Positions 10,805 through 23,618 of a stretch of 64,000 nucleotides of DNA are shown piece after piece. The DNA comes from Nyssa sinensis (lineage: Eukaryota > Streptophyta > Magnoliopsida > Cornales > Nyssaceae): assembly GCA_008638375.1 (NCBI GenBank), contig CM018032.1, positions 39,929,355 to 39,993,354 on the forward strand. The letters run 5' to 3'. The notes under the pieces were generated by a model, which worked only from the letters and a program-made list of their open reading frames with translations, did not search any database and was not told the origin of the DNA. Within the stretch, counting starts at the first letter, position 1; each line of letters starts with the position of its first letter. The position numbers and the translations under genes are program-made.

Positions 10805-12539
10805 TGGGAAAGGTAGGAGAAGATAGGATCACAAATGGTGTAGTAAACAGGACCTTAGTAGAAGTTGGCATTAGTTGAAAAACAAAAGCCAATGGTAAAA
10901 CTTGTCTATCTTTGGAACATTGGTACACCTAGACTAGAAGACCAACCACGAGAGGGGAGGAAGATACAAAATCAGAAAGAATAGGAAAAATAAGTTATCC
11001 CTGGTTAAAAGAGACTAAATTTGGATTAAAGTACGTTTTAATGTTGAGAAAAACAAAGAAGACTCAAAAAGGTAACATCAACACTGATATAATAATATCA
11101 AGAGATGGGATCATAACACCGATAACCTTTTTAAGTACGGGAATATTCCAAAAGACATATTTAACTGATTGGAGAGATAATTTATCATGTCCCAGACCAT
11201 GAAGATGAACATAAACAACAAAACCAAAGACGTGAGGAGTAAGACCAAATGGCTGCATACTCGGATAAAGAAAAGGGAATGGCAACCAATTAGTTAGAAT
11301 TGAGGATGACATGTGATTAATGAGGTAATTGGTAGTAAGAACTGCATCATCCCAATATGATTTTTCACATTCATGTTAAACATCAAAGTCTAAGCAACAT
11401 CCAATAAATGTCAATGCTTGCACTCAACAATCACATTTCTCTATAAAGTATGTGGGTAGCTAGTTCGATGAACAATGCCACACTCAACACAAAAATTATA
11501 TATAAAATATTTAGTATGCTCAAGTGCATTGTCATAACGAAGGATTTTAATATACTAATCAAATTGACTTAAGATTTCATTATAAAATGTAACAAAAACT
11601 TTAGACAATTCTGAATGCTCTTTCATAATAAATATTCAAGTCATATTAAGAAAAATCATTCACAAAATCACAAAATATTAAAAACTAGAAAAACTTCTTA
11701 CTCTTATAGAACCCCAAATGTCTAAATAGGCGAGATTAAAAGGACTAGACTGATGGCTCCCTAAACCTACAAAGAAAAGAACTATGATGATGTTTTCCTA
11801 ATTGGCAAGCCTCACATTCTAAAATAGATGTACGACTCAAATTAAGAACAACTTGACACAACTTTTGCAATGATGGAAGGCCTAAAAGAAAATACCATTA
11901 GAGAGGAGAAATAGTAACACTTAAGAAAGAACTAGAATCTCTAAGATCCAAATAGTAAATATCGTTATGCTTATGTCCTACACCAATGAGTTTCTTTGTC
12001 TTGAGGTCCTAAAAAATGCAAGAAGATGGAAAAAATGTTATTGAACACTATAATGATTAGGTTAACTGACTTATAGATAATAAGTTAAGAGGAAAATTGG
12101 GAACAAATAAACTAGAGGGTAAGGACATAGATTTGGTAGGGTATAGGTCACCTTGTACCAAGCACTAATCGAAAAGAGCTATCAACTAACACAATGCGTG
12201 ACTTAGAATGACAAAAATTGTAGAATAAAAAGGGATTACCAGACATATGAGCACTGGTCGCAAAATAAAAAACCCAATGAGCTGAAGGTTGTCTAACCAC
12301 AGATACAGAATCTCATGAACTTGCTAATGTAGTAGTAGAAGTAGAGAAGTTGGGAGAGGGAGATGACAATTGCTGGATGAGCTAGTTAAGTTGTGAGATA
12401 ATGTCAATATAAGAATCAGAAGTAGAGGCAATAAGATTATTAGTATAAGTCTATGTCACTAGAGTAGTAAAATGACAACCATGACCTATACCTCCTCCAC
12501 GACTTTCATGAGTAATATGATCACGTCCATCATGACTAT

Positions 12540-13014
12540 TGTTAGGCCACGACGTTCGAAGAGACGCCTAAAGCCAAATCCTAAGTATCAGGGAGGAGGT
12601 TAGACGTGAAGGACGTGAAGATTCTACATGAGTGGACCGGGTCATTAGCACGTGAAGGACGTGAAGATCCTTGCATGAGTGGACTAGGGTCATTAGCAGT
12701 TGACGTAAAGATCTCGCATACGTAGACTGGGTCACTAGCAGTAGAGTTTTACGTTGCTTGATGTTTATTTTCTGTTGCATGTATATTTTCGTTAGTTATG
12801 CTTTCTGTTATTACACATGTTTGTGTATCAGTTACTAGCTACTAGCAGTCTTGTGTTGTTTTTTATTTCGGCATTATGTACGTGGACTTTTGCTTATTTA
12901 AGCAGCCAAGAATTATCAATGAAAGGCAAAAAAAGTAAGTTAATCCAACAATGGTTCATTCTCACCTGAAGAGAATATTTTCCTTAGTAAGCAATCCTTA
13001 AGCTGGACCTATCA
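12540..13014 (+). repeat. 5' LTR of element B
   Basis: 475 bp, starting TGTTAGGCC and ending CTATCA. It contains about three degenerate repeats of roughly 54 bp built on gacgtgaagat...gtggactgggtcattagcag (about 12600-12745). A cttatttaagcag motif near 12893 may be the TATA region. It matches 47067-47537. Confidence 0.9.
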
Positions 13015-13015
13015 T

Positions 13016-13028
13016 TAGTATCAGAGCC
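13016..13028 (+). other. Primer-binding site of B (tRNA-iMet type)
   Basis: TAGTATCAGAGCC begins one base after the LTR. It corresponds to the TGGTATCAGAGCC site complementary to the initiator-Met tRNA 3' end, with one or two substitutions. Confidence 0.8.
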
Positions 13029-13034
13029 AGGTCC

Positions 13035-13757
13035 ATGGGAACCAACAAAGAACGCATTAAGCATTTGGAGTCCGGGCTCAGTGCAGAAGGGGTTACATCG
13101 AATGGAGCTCGGCATGACTGACAAATTTCACCATTTGGAGGAAACCCTCAATCACCTCTCAAATGTTTTGCTCTCAAATCAAGAGTCCCCAAGCCATGGC
13201 AATTCCAGTCGAGATAACCAAGACAGAGGCTGGCATATCGACTCTTCCAAAATGGCAAAGCTAGAATTCCCGTAGTTTTCAAGGGACGACCCAATAGAAT
13301 GGTTCAATCGTGTGAACCAGTTTTTCGAGTACTAAGGCACTGCAGAAGCCTAGAAGGTTCCCATGGCAGTATACCATCTGGAAGGAGAGGCCAACTAGTG
13401 GTGGCAATGGATTCACAGGACATTTCGGGAAGAGGGACACATGATTTCATGGGAGAAATTTGAAGAGGAACTCTAGGCTTGCTTCGGGCCATCAGGGCGT
13501 GAAGACTTCGATGAAGCTCTCTCACTGAGTCAAGCAGCTAGAGACCTTGAGGGATTATCAATACGATTTTGAGAAGCTTAGCAACAGGGTTCGAGGATGG
13601 ACGCAGAAGGCATTAGTGGGGACGTTCATGGGTGGCTTGAAGGCTGAAATTGTCGATGGCATTCAAATGTTTAAACCACAATCCCTCAAGGATGCCATTA
13701 TCCTCAACACGGATGAGAGACGATCAACTCACACGGCAGCGGAGGTTCATGGGGCCA
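13035..13757 (+). pseudogene. Gag of element B, 5' part, truncated by insertion
   Basis: ATG at 13035 (MGTNKERIKHLESGL). A frame change near 13078 leads to MELGMTDKFHHLEETLNHL. After further stops come DDPIEWFNRVNQFFEY, AVYHLEGEANWW and the late gag segment from 13547 (RVRGWTQKALVGTFMGGLK), in a third frame. This is the Retrotrans_gag domain of a chromovirus. It is cut at 13757 by element C. The C-terminal zinc knuckle is found on the other side, from 43490. Confidence 0.82.
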
Positions 13758-14092
13758 TGTAAGACCCGAATTTTTTTTTTTATAAATATATATTTTTAAT
13801 ATAAATATGTGTGTATGTATGAAATGTGTACAATGGTGTATGGTATACGTATGTATGTATGTGTGTATGATACTACATGTTATAGGTATGTACATGTATG
13901 CAAGTAACGTTTTTATATGTGTATATAACTATATATATAGGTATATAATATTATATGTATGTATATAATATTATATGTTATATATATATGTGTATTTAAC
14001 TATATATATAGGGATACACAAGTGGGTGCAATACAGGCTGTGTGTGTGTGTGCAAGAGGCTATGTGTGTGTGCGGCTGTGTGGGTGCGTGTA

Positions 14093-14131
<39 letters not shown>

Positions 14132-16752
14132 GGAAAACCAAAAATGCAAGCAATGCATTTAATGCAAAGCTGCATTTCTGAATGGGACAAGAAAGAAGGC
14201 TGAAAGGGGTGTGGGAAGATAGAGAAAGGGGGAGAACTGAGAGGAAAAGAGAGATTGGACTTGGGGTGGCTGAGTGTTTGGTGTGTATGTGTGTATGTGT
14301 TTGTTCGGTTAGAAAGAAAGATAGAAAGAAAGAGAGAAAGCAACGTAAGGAAACTAAGAAGTCCAAGAAGTAGAGACAGAGAGGAGGAAGAGACCTGCAA
14401 TAAGGAGAAACCCGAAAAACAAGTATGCCATGTTAGTTTTGTCTTTAAATTTTAAAAGCATGACGTTTAGTTCTAATAGTAGGGCCACACTGAGCATGAG
14501 AAATGCAAGAAAATGCAAAAGGAATAAAAAAGAATGGTAAAGAAATGAGGATAAAAAGTGAGGTTGCAGGTGTAGAGAATAATACGGGTTCCATGAATTT
14601 ATGGGTGGAAACTTTGTTTTAGGTTTTGGAAAATGTTACTAGGTGATACAGAAATCCATTAGAATTGAACAGGAGTTAAAACAGTTAAAAACCAAGTCTG
14701 AAATCGTGAAAACACAGTTGGCTGGAAAGTCAGCCGTGGTTATTTGACCCTATATTCGTGAAGTTTTAATGGCTTAAATAAAGAACTAGGGTTGGGGTTG
14801 AGATCCTTGAGAGAAGAGGAGGAAAATGGCATTGGAAAAGGGGAGAAAAATGATCGGAACAGTGTTGCTGGTGCTGGAGAAGACGCCGAGGACCTACCGA
14901 AACCTTACTGGAAAGTCGGGGAAGAAGGAGATTGTTCAGGGTCTTGGGTTCGGGTCGGGTCGGGTTAGACCCAACCCACCCACACGTGTCAGATGCATGT
15001 TATAAATTAAAATGGGATTGAGAGTGTTTGGCTACAGGCTTAGTAAATTGAAATTGAAATTGAAATTAAAGATAGGAATATCTTATTCCTGTTTTGGGGG
15101 CTTAGCCACTGTTTGGCTACTCTTCATAGGAATAGTAATTCCTGAATTTACGAATTGACCCAAGGGTTTGGAGAATTTTAGATTTGACCCTAGAACTTTT
15201 ATTAATTATAGTTTGACCCCCCTAAATAAAATATTAATTAATTAAAAATAAAAAAATTACAAAAATGCCACTAAGTAAAAAAACAGTCAAACAAACTCCG
15301 ATTAAAGTAAACGAATGGTGAATTTTTATTATTTCAAGCATTACGGACTCAACCGTGGAGTTCGATTTGTGAAAAGAGGTCTCGAGATGTAAGAACACGT
15401 AAAAGTGCAAAATGACTATTTTGCCCTTTTTAGTACAGAAGTCCAAATTGAGTTCTGCGAAAGCCTAAACTGACTTTCTTCAATGTTCTGGATCCAATGG
15501 TAGAGCCTATTTTAGTAAAATAATAACTCATAAAATAAAGACATAAAATTTGATGAATAGCATAATTCAAGTGACAATAGACTGAGTTACATTTTATGAT
15601 TTTAGGGATATTGAAAGGCAAGGAGAAAGCGGTCTGACCTTCTATATTATCACTTTTAGTTCAACTACACAGCGAGCACGACTTCTTAGGGTTAAGACAA
15701 ACCCATCAGGTATGATATTTTGCTAAGTAAGAAATAGGATTAAGTTTAGGAGAAATTGTCATGTTGACTTAATGATTCACATATTTGTTTGATTTTTTAT
15801 ATGCTTATGTGTTTCTTGTTATCTTCTTGAAAGTTTGGTTAAGTGATAAATATGGATCATGACTATATGCATATTCCATGTGTTGGCACAGTGTATGATT
15901 TATGTTTTTAGAGACTTGTCAAGATGGTGAATGTGTAAATCAAGCATGTGATTAAATTGATTGTTCATGATATACAGACTGGTGAAAGAAGCTTTGTGAT
16001 TTAATGTCATTGTTGCTTTAAGTAGAATATGCATTACTTAAAGCATGCATCATGTGTTGATAAATTGCTTTGTTGAGATTGCATCATTGTATGGTGGAAT
16101 CAAGGCATATTGGCATAGTATGATTCCTTGAAAGTATGGTGTGGGTTGAGCACGTGGTGCTATGCATTATGAGGGTGTAGATCCTGTGGTGAAAAACTCA
16201 AAATCGGCCATTGGTACTCATGCTAGTGGGGACGGACCGTAAAGGGAGGCATATAGGTGGTACTCATGCCAGTGGGGAAGGACCATAAAGTGAGACATGG
16301 GTGTGGCAAAGAGGTTGCATTGTTGCGTCACGCATATTGTTTATGTACTGCATTGATGATATTAGATGACATGTAGAGATAAATGTACACTTGCAAATGC
16401 CCCGCCTTAATTTTGTTTCTTGCATTAGCATTATATTATACCAACAGTTGAGCTGACCCATTCGTGGGATATCATATTACAGATGATGCCACTGTTACTT
16501 GAGATTTGATGAGGTCTTAACCAAAGAAAGGGAAAGGAACCTATAAGTGTATTTGACCCTTAGGGGCATATTTTGAGATGTAAGGGCATAAGCCCATAAT
16601 GACATGAACAATTTGTTTTCTTGACTGTACTTTACATTTTATGTGTTGATGAGGATGGATGTCTATCTGGTTAAATCCTTTAAATTGTCATTTATTTACC
16701 TTTCTTGTTTTATACCGCTCACCTCGGGTTCGTGAAAATTCGGGGCGTGACA
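13758..16752 (+). repeat. 5' LTR of element C (2995 bp)
   Basis: It starts TGTAAGACCC and ends GGGCGTGACA. It includes poly(T), (TG)n and (TA)n tracts (13770-14130), a four-run G tract GGGTTCGGGTCGGGTCGGG at 14946-14964, and a TATAAATTAAAA near 15001. A module CGGACTCAACCGTGGAG lies at about 15346, with a related copy near 15490, followed by AATAAAGACATAAAATTTG near 15534, a good candidate poly(A) signal. A two-copy 45-bp repeat (ggtactcatgc...gtggggaaggaccataaag) sits at 16213-16300. I see no protein-coding gene. Confidence 0.92.
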
Positions 16753-16755
16753 ACG

Positions 16756-16768
16756 TGGTATTAGAGCA
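16756..16768 (+). other. Primer-binding site of C (tRNA-iMet type, mutated)
   Basis: TGGTATTAGAGCA lies 3 bp after the LTR. It differs from the TGGTATCAGAGCC consensus at two positions. Confidence 0.8.
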
Positions 16769-16808
16769 TAGGTTTGAATACCTAGAGATAGTAGGGTGTT
16801 GTTGAACA

Positions 16809-17125
16809 CACTACAAAAATGTAGGCTTTTAGCGACGCCCATTATTAGCGACGCACAAAAAGCGTTGCTAATATCACTCTTTTGCGACGCACAATGGGTG
16901 CGTCACTAAAAATCATGGCGAAATGCTCTTCCCGCGTAAAAAAAATGGCGGTCAATTTTTACCGACGAACAAACAGGTAATAGCGACGCACAGAGGTGTC
17001 GCTAATAGTTAGCGATGAACGACGGACGTCGGTAATAGTGCCATTTTGGAAACGACACCGTATTGAGGTTAATTAGCGACGCACATTGTACTTATTAGCG
17101 ACGCACAAAGTGCGTCGCTAATAGT
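16809..17125. repeat. CACTA left terminal and subterminal repeats
   Basis: The terminal CACTACAAAAATG is followed by several TAGCGACGC-type motifs, for example 16830-16838 and 16846-16854. Some form inverted pairs such as agcgacgcac...gtgcgtcgct near 17098-17121. In CACTA elements such motifs are the binding sites of the TNPA-type protein. Confidence 0.85.
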
Positions 17126-19932
17126 CCCTTAAAATCCCCAAATTCGGATAAGCATTCACGATCTCTCTCTCACTCTATATCTCTGTCTCTCTCTATATCT
17201 CTCTCTCAACTCGTCGAACCTTACCACCGCCACTGCATTGACGATCTCTCTCTCACTCTATATATATCTCTCTCTCTGTCTCTGTCTCTCTCTATATCTC
17301 TCTCTCAACTCGTCGAACCTCACCATCGCCACCCGTTCGCCGCACCTCAGCCTCCACCTCCACCCTTTCGCCACCCCTCGGCTTCGACCGCCACCTGTTC
17401 GCAGTGCCTTCGCCACCTATTGTGCCTGAAGCTGTATTGATCTCATTGTGTTCAATCTAAAAGGTACAATTTATGTTTTTATTTATTTAAATAGCTAAAT
17501 TATTTAACTGGGGTTAGGATTAGTTGTTGGCTTCAATCTCCAAACAACCATATATTGGATGTAATAATTTTTATTAATGGAACATGAAGGTATTACAGCA
17601 AGACATTTGAAGTTGAAAGCCACCATTCATCCCTCTTGTCTATTTTACAGATCAAGACACTCATTTGAATAGCCACCATGTTTGTCCAAATTATTTTCTT
17701 GCACTCATTTGAATAGCCAATTTACATCATTGATAAGACACAAATAATATGAGCCACTAACAATAAAATTATTATGTATCATATATCACATTGTACAATA
17801 CATTGTTTGTGACCAAACATTTAAAATTATGTGTATATATATATATATATATATATTTATTTATTTGTCTTTCAAATATATCTTTTTTAATTTATATTTT
17901 CATCCCATTCAATCTAAAATTTTTTACATTTTACGGTTATTTTAATTTAAATTTGACCTTTTAATGAGATTTTTATTAACTTTTTAGAATTTCTTTTGTA
18001 TATTCTAAAATATTAAAAGGGTTTCTTTCTTTAATTGAACTTTTTTTTCTTCTAATTTATAAGTTCTTTTATATTAATGAATTTAGTTATTTATAAAAAA
18101 ATATTATCAATTAATATTAAATTTTTATATTTTAAAATTTATAATCGGACATTTAATAAAAAATATTAGCAACCCCTGCCGTTCACTTCACACAGTAGAG
18201 ATATAGAGATAAGAGCTACAAATATTGGAACGTATTGTCAAGCTCTCACAAATCACAATGGCCAATCATGCATGCTTGTAAGAAGAGAGAGAAAATCTGT
18301 CAAGAAATCCACAACCAGATCATATTCTCTACCACTAACCCTTGTCAACCTCAACCTTCATATGATCCAATATGTCAAGCAGTATTTCTTGCAACAATAT
18401 CGTGCAGATTCTTGAAATCTATTTGTCATTTGGGAAAAAATTAATTAAAATCATGAGGATGTTTTAAGTATTTAGGAATTTAGGATTACAAAAAAAGGTT
18501 CCATAATTAAACTAAGTAAAAAAATTAAAAAATTAAAAAATAAAAATGATAAATTATTGCTTTATTGATAGTTGTTCCTAATTTGGGCAAAGACTGGACA
18601 GGAGATTGAAATTATTCGTCAACGAATATTTTTTTTTGAAAAAAAAAAAAATTAAAGGACACCATTTTAGTCATTAATTATCATCCTAGGTTTCTTTGTT
18701 ATCTAATATATAGTGTTGAAAAAAGTTAATTTGGCTATAATCATATTTGTATATATTTAACTCTTTATTTTTAATGAGAGTACCATTGACCATTTTGTGT
18801 TTTATTGTTAGGGAAATAAATTTTTATGTCCTTTTTTTTTTTTCCTCACAGAACATTATTCTGTTATTAGCTGTTACTTTAGCATCATGGTTAGTCTTGA
18901 ATTTAGGTTTGTGGTACAACCCCCATTAATTGACTCTTCAAACTATAAGTTGAATGCCTTTTGTGACGCAAAGTTTCGATCTTATATATATATATATATA
19001 TGTGACTATATACACATATATTATATGTATGTGTATGAGTTATGCTATGACTAATTTTCTGCATATGCCAGTTGAGCAACAATAATTATATATTTTCCTC
19101 TTTGGATATGAGTTTTTTGGGCTTAGCTCAATTTTTTATTTTTTGTTTTAGCTGCCAAGAAGTAAGAGTTCTTGAGTCCTATAGATTGAGAGATCAACTA
19201 GATACACCTAACCTATTAAGTCAGTTAGTGGTTTTAGGTAGTAATTGATTTGTTTTTGTTGGTTAAGTTGTTGTTGTCAGGTGCCAAGTAAATAATTCTT
19301 GATGAATGACCTTAATTAATAGATACAAATTGAAAGCTAGGTGCTTTTACTTGTTAGCAACCAAGATCAATATGTTTTCTATTGGCATTTTCAATGCTAT
19401 TGTTAATGGTTTTTTAAAGTAAAACTCTGTCTAACAATCAGAGTTTGCACTTACACTAATGAAATTTTTATTATTGCATTCATGTAAGCCTAGCCCCATT
19501 CGGGAGTCATTTTCATCACATGTGAATCTTGTCGCGAAATTTATTCGCGATTAGGCTTGTGTGTATGAAAATCAATTCTTGAATTGTCCAGAGAGGACAG
19601 TTCGGGAATGCATAAATCTGCATTGCAATCAAGAGCGCATATGCTTGAATATTTCACCATGATAAAATTTCAGCACGGTCTCCTATTGTTCTCTGGGTAT
19701 ATATTTAGGCGTGTTAACGTCTATCTCGTATACTTGGAGAACCTTGGGGAGATGCTGCCGAAATTTTATCCAAGTGGAATCAAGCATTTGATTGCTGCTG
19801 ATTGCAATGTAGATTGTGCATTCACGAATGGGATAGGACCACCTTACCCTTTAGAGAGAAGTTAGAGGTGATAGGATTCATGTTTCATATTTATAACGAG
19901 TATCATTTTTGACTTGTATTAGGTAGACGAAA
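17126..19932 (+). other. CACTA 5' leader/noncoding region
   Basis: An 83-bp direct duplication rich in CTCTCT and ending aactcgtcgaacct (copies from 17158 and from 17241) probably lies in the transposase 5' UTR. The remaining 2.5 kb is A+T-rich with (TA)n tracts near 17836 and 18985. A short open frame at 19584-19865 (93 codons) has no recognisable motif. I regard this stretch as leader and intron rather than a separate gene. Confidence 0.55.
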
Positions 19933-22900
19933 ATGGATAAGAGTTGGATGGACTTGAGGGGCAGGTATTTGCCAGGGTATGTGAAGGGGATCAAAGATTT
20001 TATTGAGTTCGCTCGTGCATCTGCAGATGGGAGAAATAGGATAAGATGTCCATGTAGGAGGTGTAATAATAGGGATTATATACACATAGATGAGGTCAAA
20101 GAGCACCTACTCGAACACGGGATGGACAAGCGGTATACGTGTTGGGAATTTCACGGGGAACGTTGTGACGTACGAGTGGTATTTGATGATGAAGAAGAAG
20201 ACGACGATGTTGACTTTGGTGATAATGTTGGGGTTGGTTACGAAGGCTTGCCACAAATGCTGGCAGACTTGTAGGGGGCTACAACTGGGGCGAGTAGTCA
20301 TAGGAGTGACACGGGACCATCGACTGCATTTGAGTCATTGTTGAGGGAAGCAAGGCAGCCGTTATACCTGGGTTGTGATAAGTTTTCGAAACTGGACTTT
20401 CTCGTGAAACTCCTTCATCTTAAGACCATCAACCGTTGGAATAACAAATCAGTTACTATGGCCATTGAATTGATTAAAGCAGTGCTTCCTACTGTGGAGA
20501 CCCTTCCGAACCCATATTACGAGGCAAAAAGAATATTAAGAGATTTGGGCCTCGGGTATATTCCCATACATGCTTGCAAAAACGATTGCATGTTATTTTG
20601 GAAGGAGACTGAACAATTGAAAGAGTGTACGGTGTGCCGCGAACCCAGGTACAAGCTGAATGAAGGAAAGAAGAAGACAATTCCGTACAAGGTGCTTAGA
20701 TATTTTCTCTTAAAACTGAGGCTGCAAAGGTTGTACATGTCTTAGAAGACGGCAGAAGATATGCGGTGGCATAAGGAGAACCGTGTTGCTGAGGAAAATG
20801 TATGTAGGCATCCGGCAGATTCACAAGCTTGGGCTGAGTTTGATACAAATCACTAATGGTTTGCAAATGAGCCGCGTAATGCACGACTTGGGCTGGCTAG
20901 CGACGGTTTTAACCCGTTCGGTGACATGAGTAATGCCTACAGCATGTGGCCGGTGTTGCTTGTGCCGTATAACTTGCCATCGTGGAAATGCATGAAAGAA
21001 CCATTTATCTACATGTCGTTGCTTATTCTAGGGCCGAAGTCTCCTGGTAATGAAATTGATGTGTACTTGCGTCCTTTAGTGGACGAGTTGAAGGAATCGT
21101 GGGAGGTGGGAGTGGAGGCATACGACGTCTCTAAGAATGAGACATTTCAATTGCATGCCGCGTTACTTTGGACCATAAATGACTTTCCAGCATACGGGAA
21201 CTTGTCTGGGTGGAGCACTAAGGGGTATCTGGCATGTCCAGTTTGCAATAAGGATGCATGTTCCCTACATTTGTCAAATGGGAGGAAGATATGTTACATG
21301 GGCCATCGTCGTTTTCTACCGCCATCGCATGGCTGGCGAAATCGGTAGAAGCATCTCGTTGATGGACAAATTGAGCGCAGATTGCCATCTCCATTGTTGT
21401 CTGGCAAAGACGTGTTAGGGCAATTGGCAATCATCCAACCAGTGAGGTTTGGGACGATACCGGGTAGTAAGAAGAGGAAGCGTACTGATGTGGACTTAAA
21501 TTGTACGAAGAAGAGCATATTTTTTGATTTGCCGTACTGGGAGACTCTTAAGTTGAAGCACGATTTGGATGTGATGCACATCGAGAAAAACATATATGAT
21601 AATGTGCTGGGAACTGTAATGAACATTGAAGGGAAGACAAAAGATAGTGTTAAAGCCCGGTTGGACTTGCAGGAGCTGGGAATAAGGAAAAAGCTGCACT
21701 TAATATGTAGCGGTGATAAATATATCGTGCCTCCTGCACAGTATACGTTATCATCCGCAGAGAGAATGAGGATTTGCGAGTGGTTTAAATCGGTGAAGTT
21801 CCCAGATAGATACGCATCGAATATATCTCGGTGTGTAAATGTTATAGATGGAAAAATATCCGGATTGAAGAGCCATGACTGCCATGTCCTTTTACAACGA
21901 CTTCTTCCGGTTGCACTACGTGGGTATCTCACCGATCACATATCGACTACAATAACTGAGTTGGGTTGCTTCTTTAGAGAATTATGTGCGAAGATGTTGA
22001 ATGTGGAAGTACTTGACAAGCTCGAAAGAGATGTTGTCATGATCCTCTGCAAGTTGGAACAGATTTTCCCTTCAGCTTTCTTCGATATCATGGTCCACTT
22101 AGCGGTGCATTTGCCTCATGTGGCAAAAATTGGCGGACTTGTCCAATACCGTTGGATGTATCCAATAGAAAGGTACATTTAATTTTGTCAATTGTGTTAT
22201 CTATCCATCCTAACTATTTTAATCTATAACTGATTAATTATCAAAACAGATATTTGCACACATTGAAGCAATATGTGCGTAACAGAGCACGATCGGAAGG
22301 GTCAATTGCTGAGGCTTACATTGATGCAGAATGTCTCACCTTCTGCTCTATGCATCTTGAAGATATTGAGACAAGGTTTAATCGTGAAGAGCGAAATTCT
22401 GATAGATGTCCAGGGCAACAACGAACTGGCCTTGCGGTGTTTAATCAGACTGTGCGGCCAATAGGTGCCCGTATATATGAATGGTGTCATCTTCAAGACT
22501 TAGAAAGAGCCCACTACACCGTGCTCAACAACTGCGAGGAGACATTGCCATATTTTAAGTAAGTTTATCGAAATCATTGCAATACTACGTTAATATACAA
22601 ATGTAAGTTACATATAACATATCTCATCTTATGCAGTGAGCATACGCTCGAGCTTCTGAGAGAACATGTATCAAGTTCTGATCTGGAGCAAAGATAGAAA
22701 AATTTGTTTCCAAAGTGGTTCGGAGATCACGTAAGAATAGGTTTCAATTAATTGTAATTGTATTAGTTAATGCATTTGTATAAAAGTAATTTTGTACTTG
22801 TACTAAATTAATAGATGAAGGTATTACGCCACCAACAATCTCCTGAGGCGTACGATCAATTATATTCCTTGGCATGTGGTCCTGATCAAAGGATATCCCG

Positions 22901-23618
22901 CTACACCGGTTTAATTGTTGATGGTGTTCGATTTCACAGGAGGGAACGTGAGGTCATCCGACGAGCACAGAATAGCGGGGTCCTTGTTGAAGGAGATGGT
23001 GATGGAGGACAAACTGTAGAGTACTATGGTGTTTTAAAAGACATCATACAGTTGCATTATTGCTACGGTCATTCTGTGTATATTTTTAAATGTGATTGGT
23101 GGGATGTAACTAATAAGAAGACTGGAATGCAGATTGATAAGCACTTCATAAGTGTTAATACGTCACGTACGGCATTTAAAGATGATCCGTATGTTTTAGC
23201 ATCAGTTGTAAAACAAGTTTTCTATTTGAAGGACACAAAAATAAGAGGTGATTGGCATGTTGTCCAAAAAATAAAAACTAGAAATGTTTATGATGTTGTA
23301 GAAGTTGGCGAGGGAGATGAAGAGTTGGAGAGGATTGAGAAGGCACTATAAGAAGAGTCTCAAACTGCCCACGATGGTGTTGTCCGGCATGATCAGGAAG
23401 ATGTTAGTTCGTATCGGTTGAATAGAACTGATGTAGAACCAATTCATGTCGTAGCTTTCGACGTCACCAATACCACATAATTAGATCCGAGGGATGCAAC
23501 GTTCATTAATGATGATGATGACGAGGAAAGTAATTTTGATGATGAGACATTGTTAGAGTATTGTACCGAGACTGAAGAAAATTTAAGTTCAGATGATGAT
23601 ACAAACTCAGATGAGTAA
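19933..23618 (+). pseudogene. CACTA TNPD-type transposase (Transposase_21), four exons
   Basis: Exons are 19933-22172, 22250-22558, 22637-22730 and 22815-23618, all with GT-AG introns that keep frame. The N-terminus MDKSWMDLRGRY...CPCRRCNNR is the Transpos_assoc zinc-finger-like domain. Next comes the Transposase_21 core (RLGLASDGFNPFG, MWPVLLVPYNLP, ALLWTINDFPAYGNLSGW, LACPVCNKD, CYMGHRRFLP, HDLDVMHIEKNIYDNVLGT). A DUF4218 region lies at about 21960-22500 (VHLAVHLPHVAKIGG, YRWMYPIERY). A DUF4216 region lies near 23030-23300 (HYCYGHSVYIFKCDWWDV), and the tail is acidic. In-frame stops at 20272, 20743, 20854, 21346, 22695, 23349 and 23478 make it a pseudogene. The intact enzyme would cut and join the element ends. 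Confidence 0.9.

Larger units (their letters stand above)
9150..12539 (-). mobile_element. Ty1/copia remnant G (minus strand)
   Basis: Many stops and frameshifts, but the copia domain order can be followed on the minus strand. A gag/protease-linker region lies near 12540-12000 and integrase near 11700-11060 (VYVHLHGLGHDKLSL, then a VIGVMIPSLD phrase near 11100). The RT start is near 10700-10550 (DEEMNVLYKNQTWDL), the RT box at 10126-10137, and RNase H at 9964-9150. No LTRs were recognised. Chromovirus B is inserted at 12539/12540, and a short continuation of G is seen from 47538. This makes G the oldest layer of the nest. Confidence 0.82.

Noticed and set aside
19584..19865. A 93-aa plus-strand frame before the CACTA transposase
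   Set aside because: No motif was recognised and there is no splice link to the transposase start at 19933. Treated as leader sequence.
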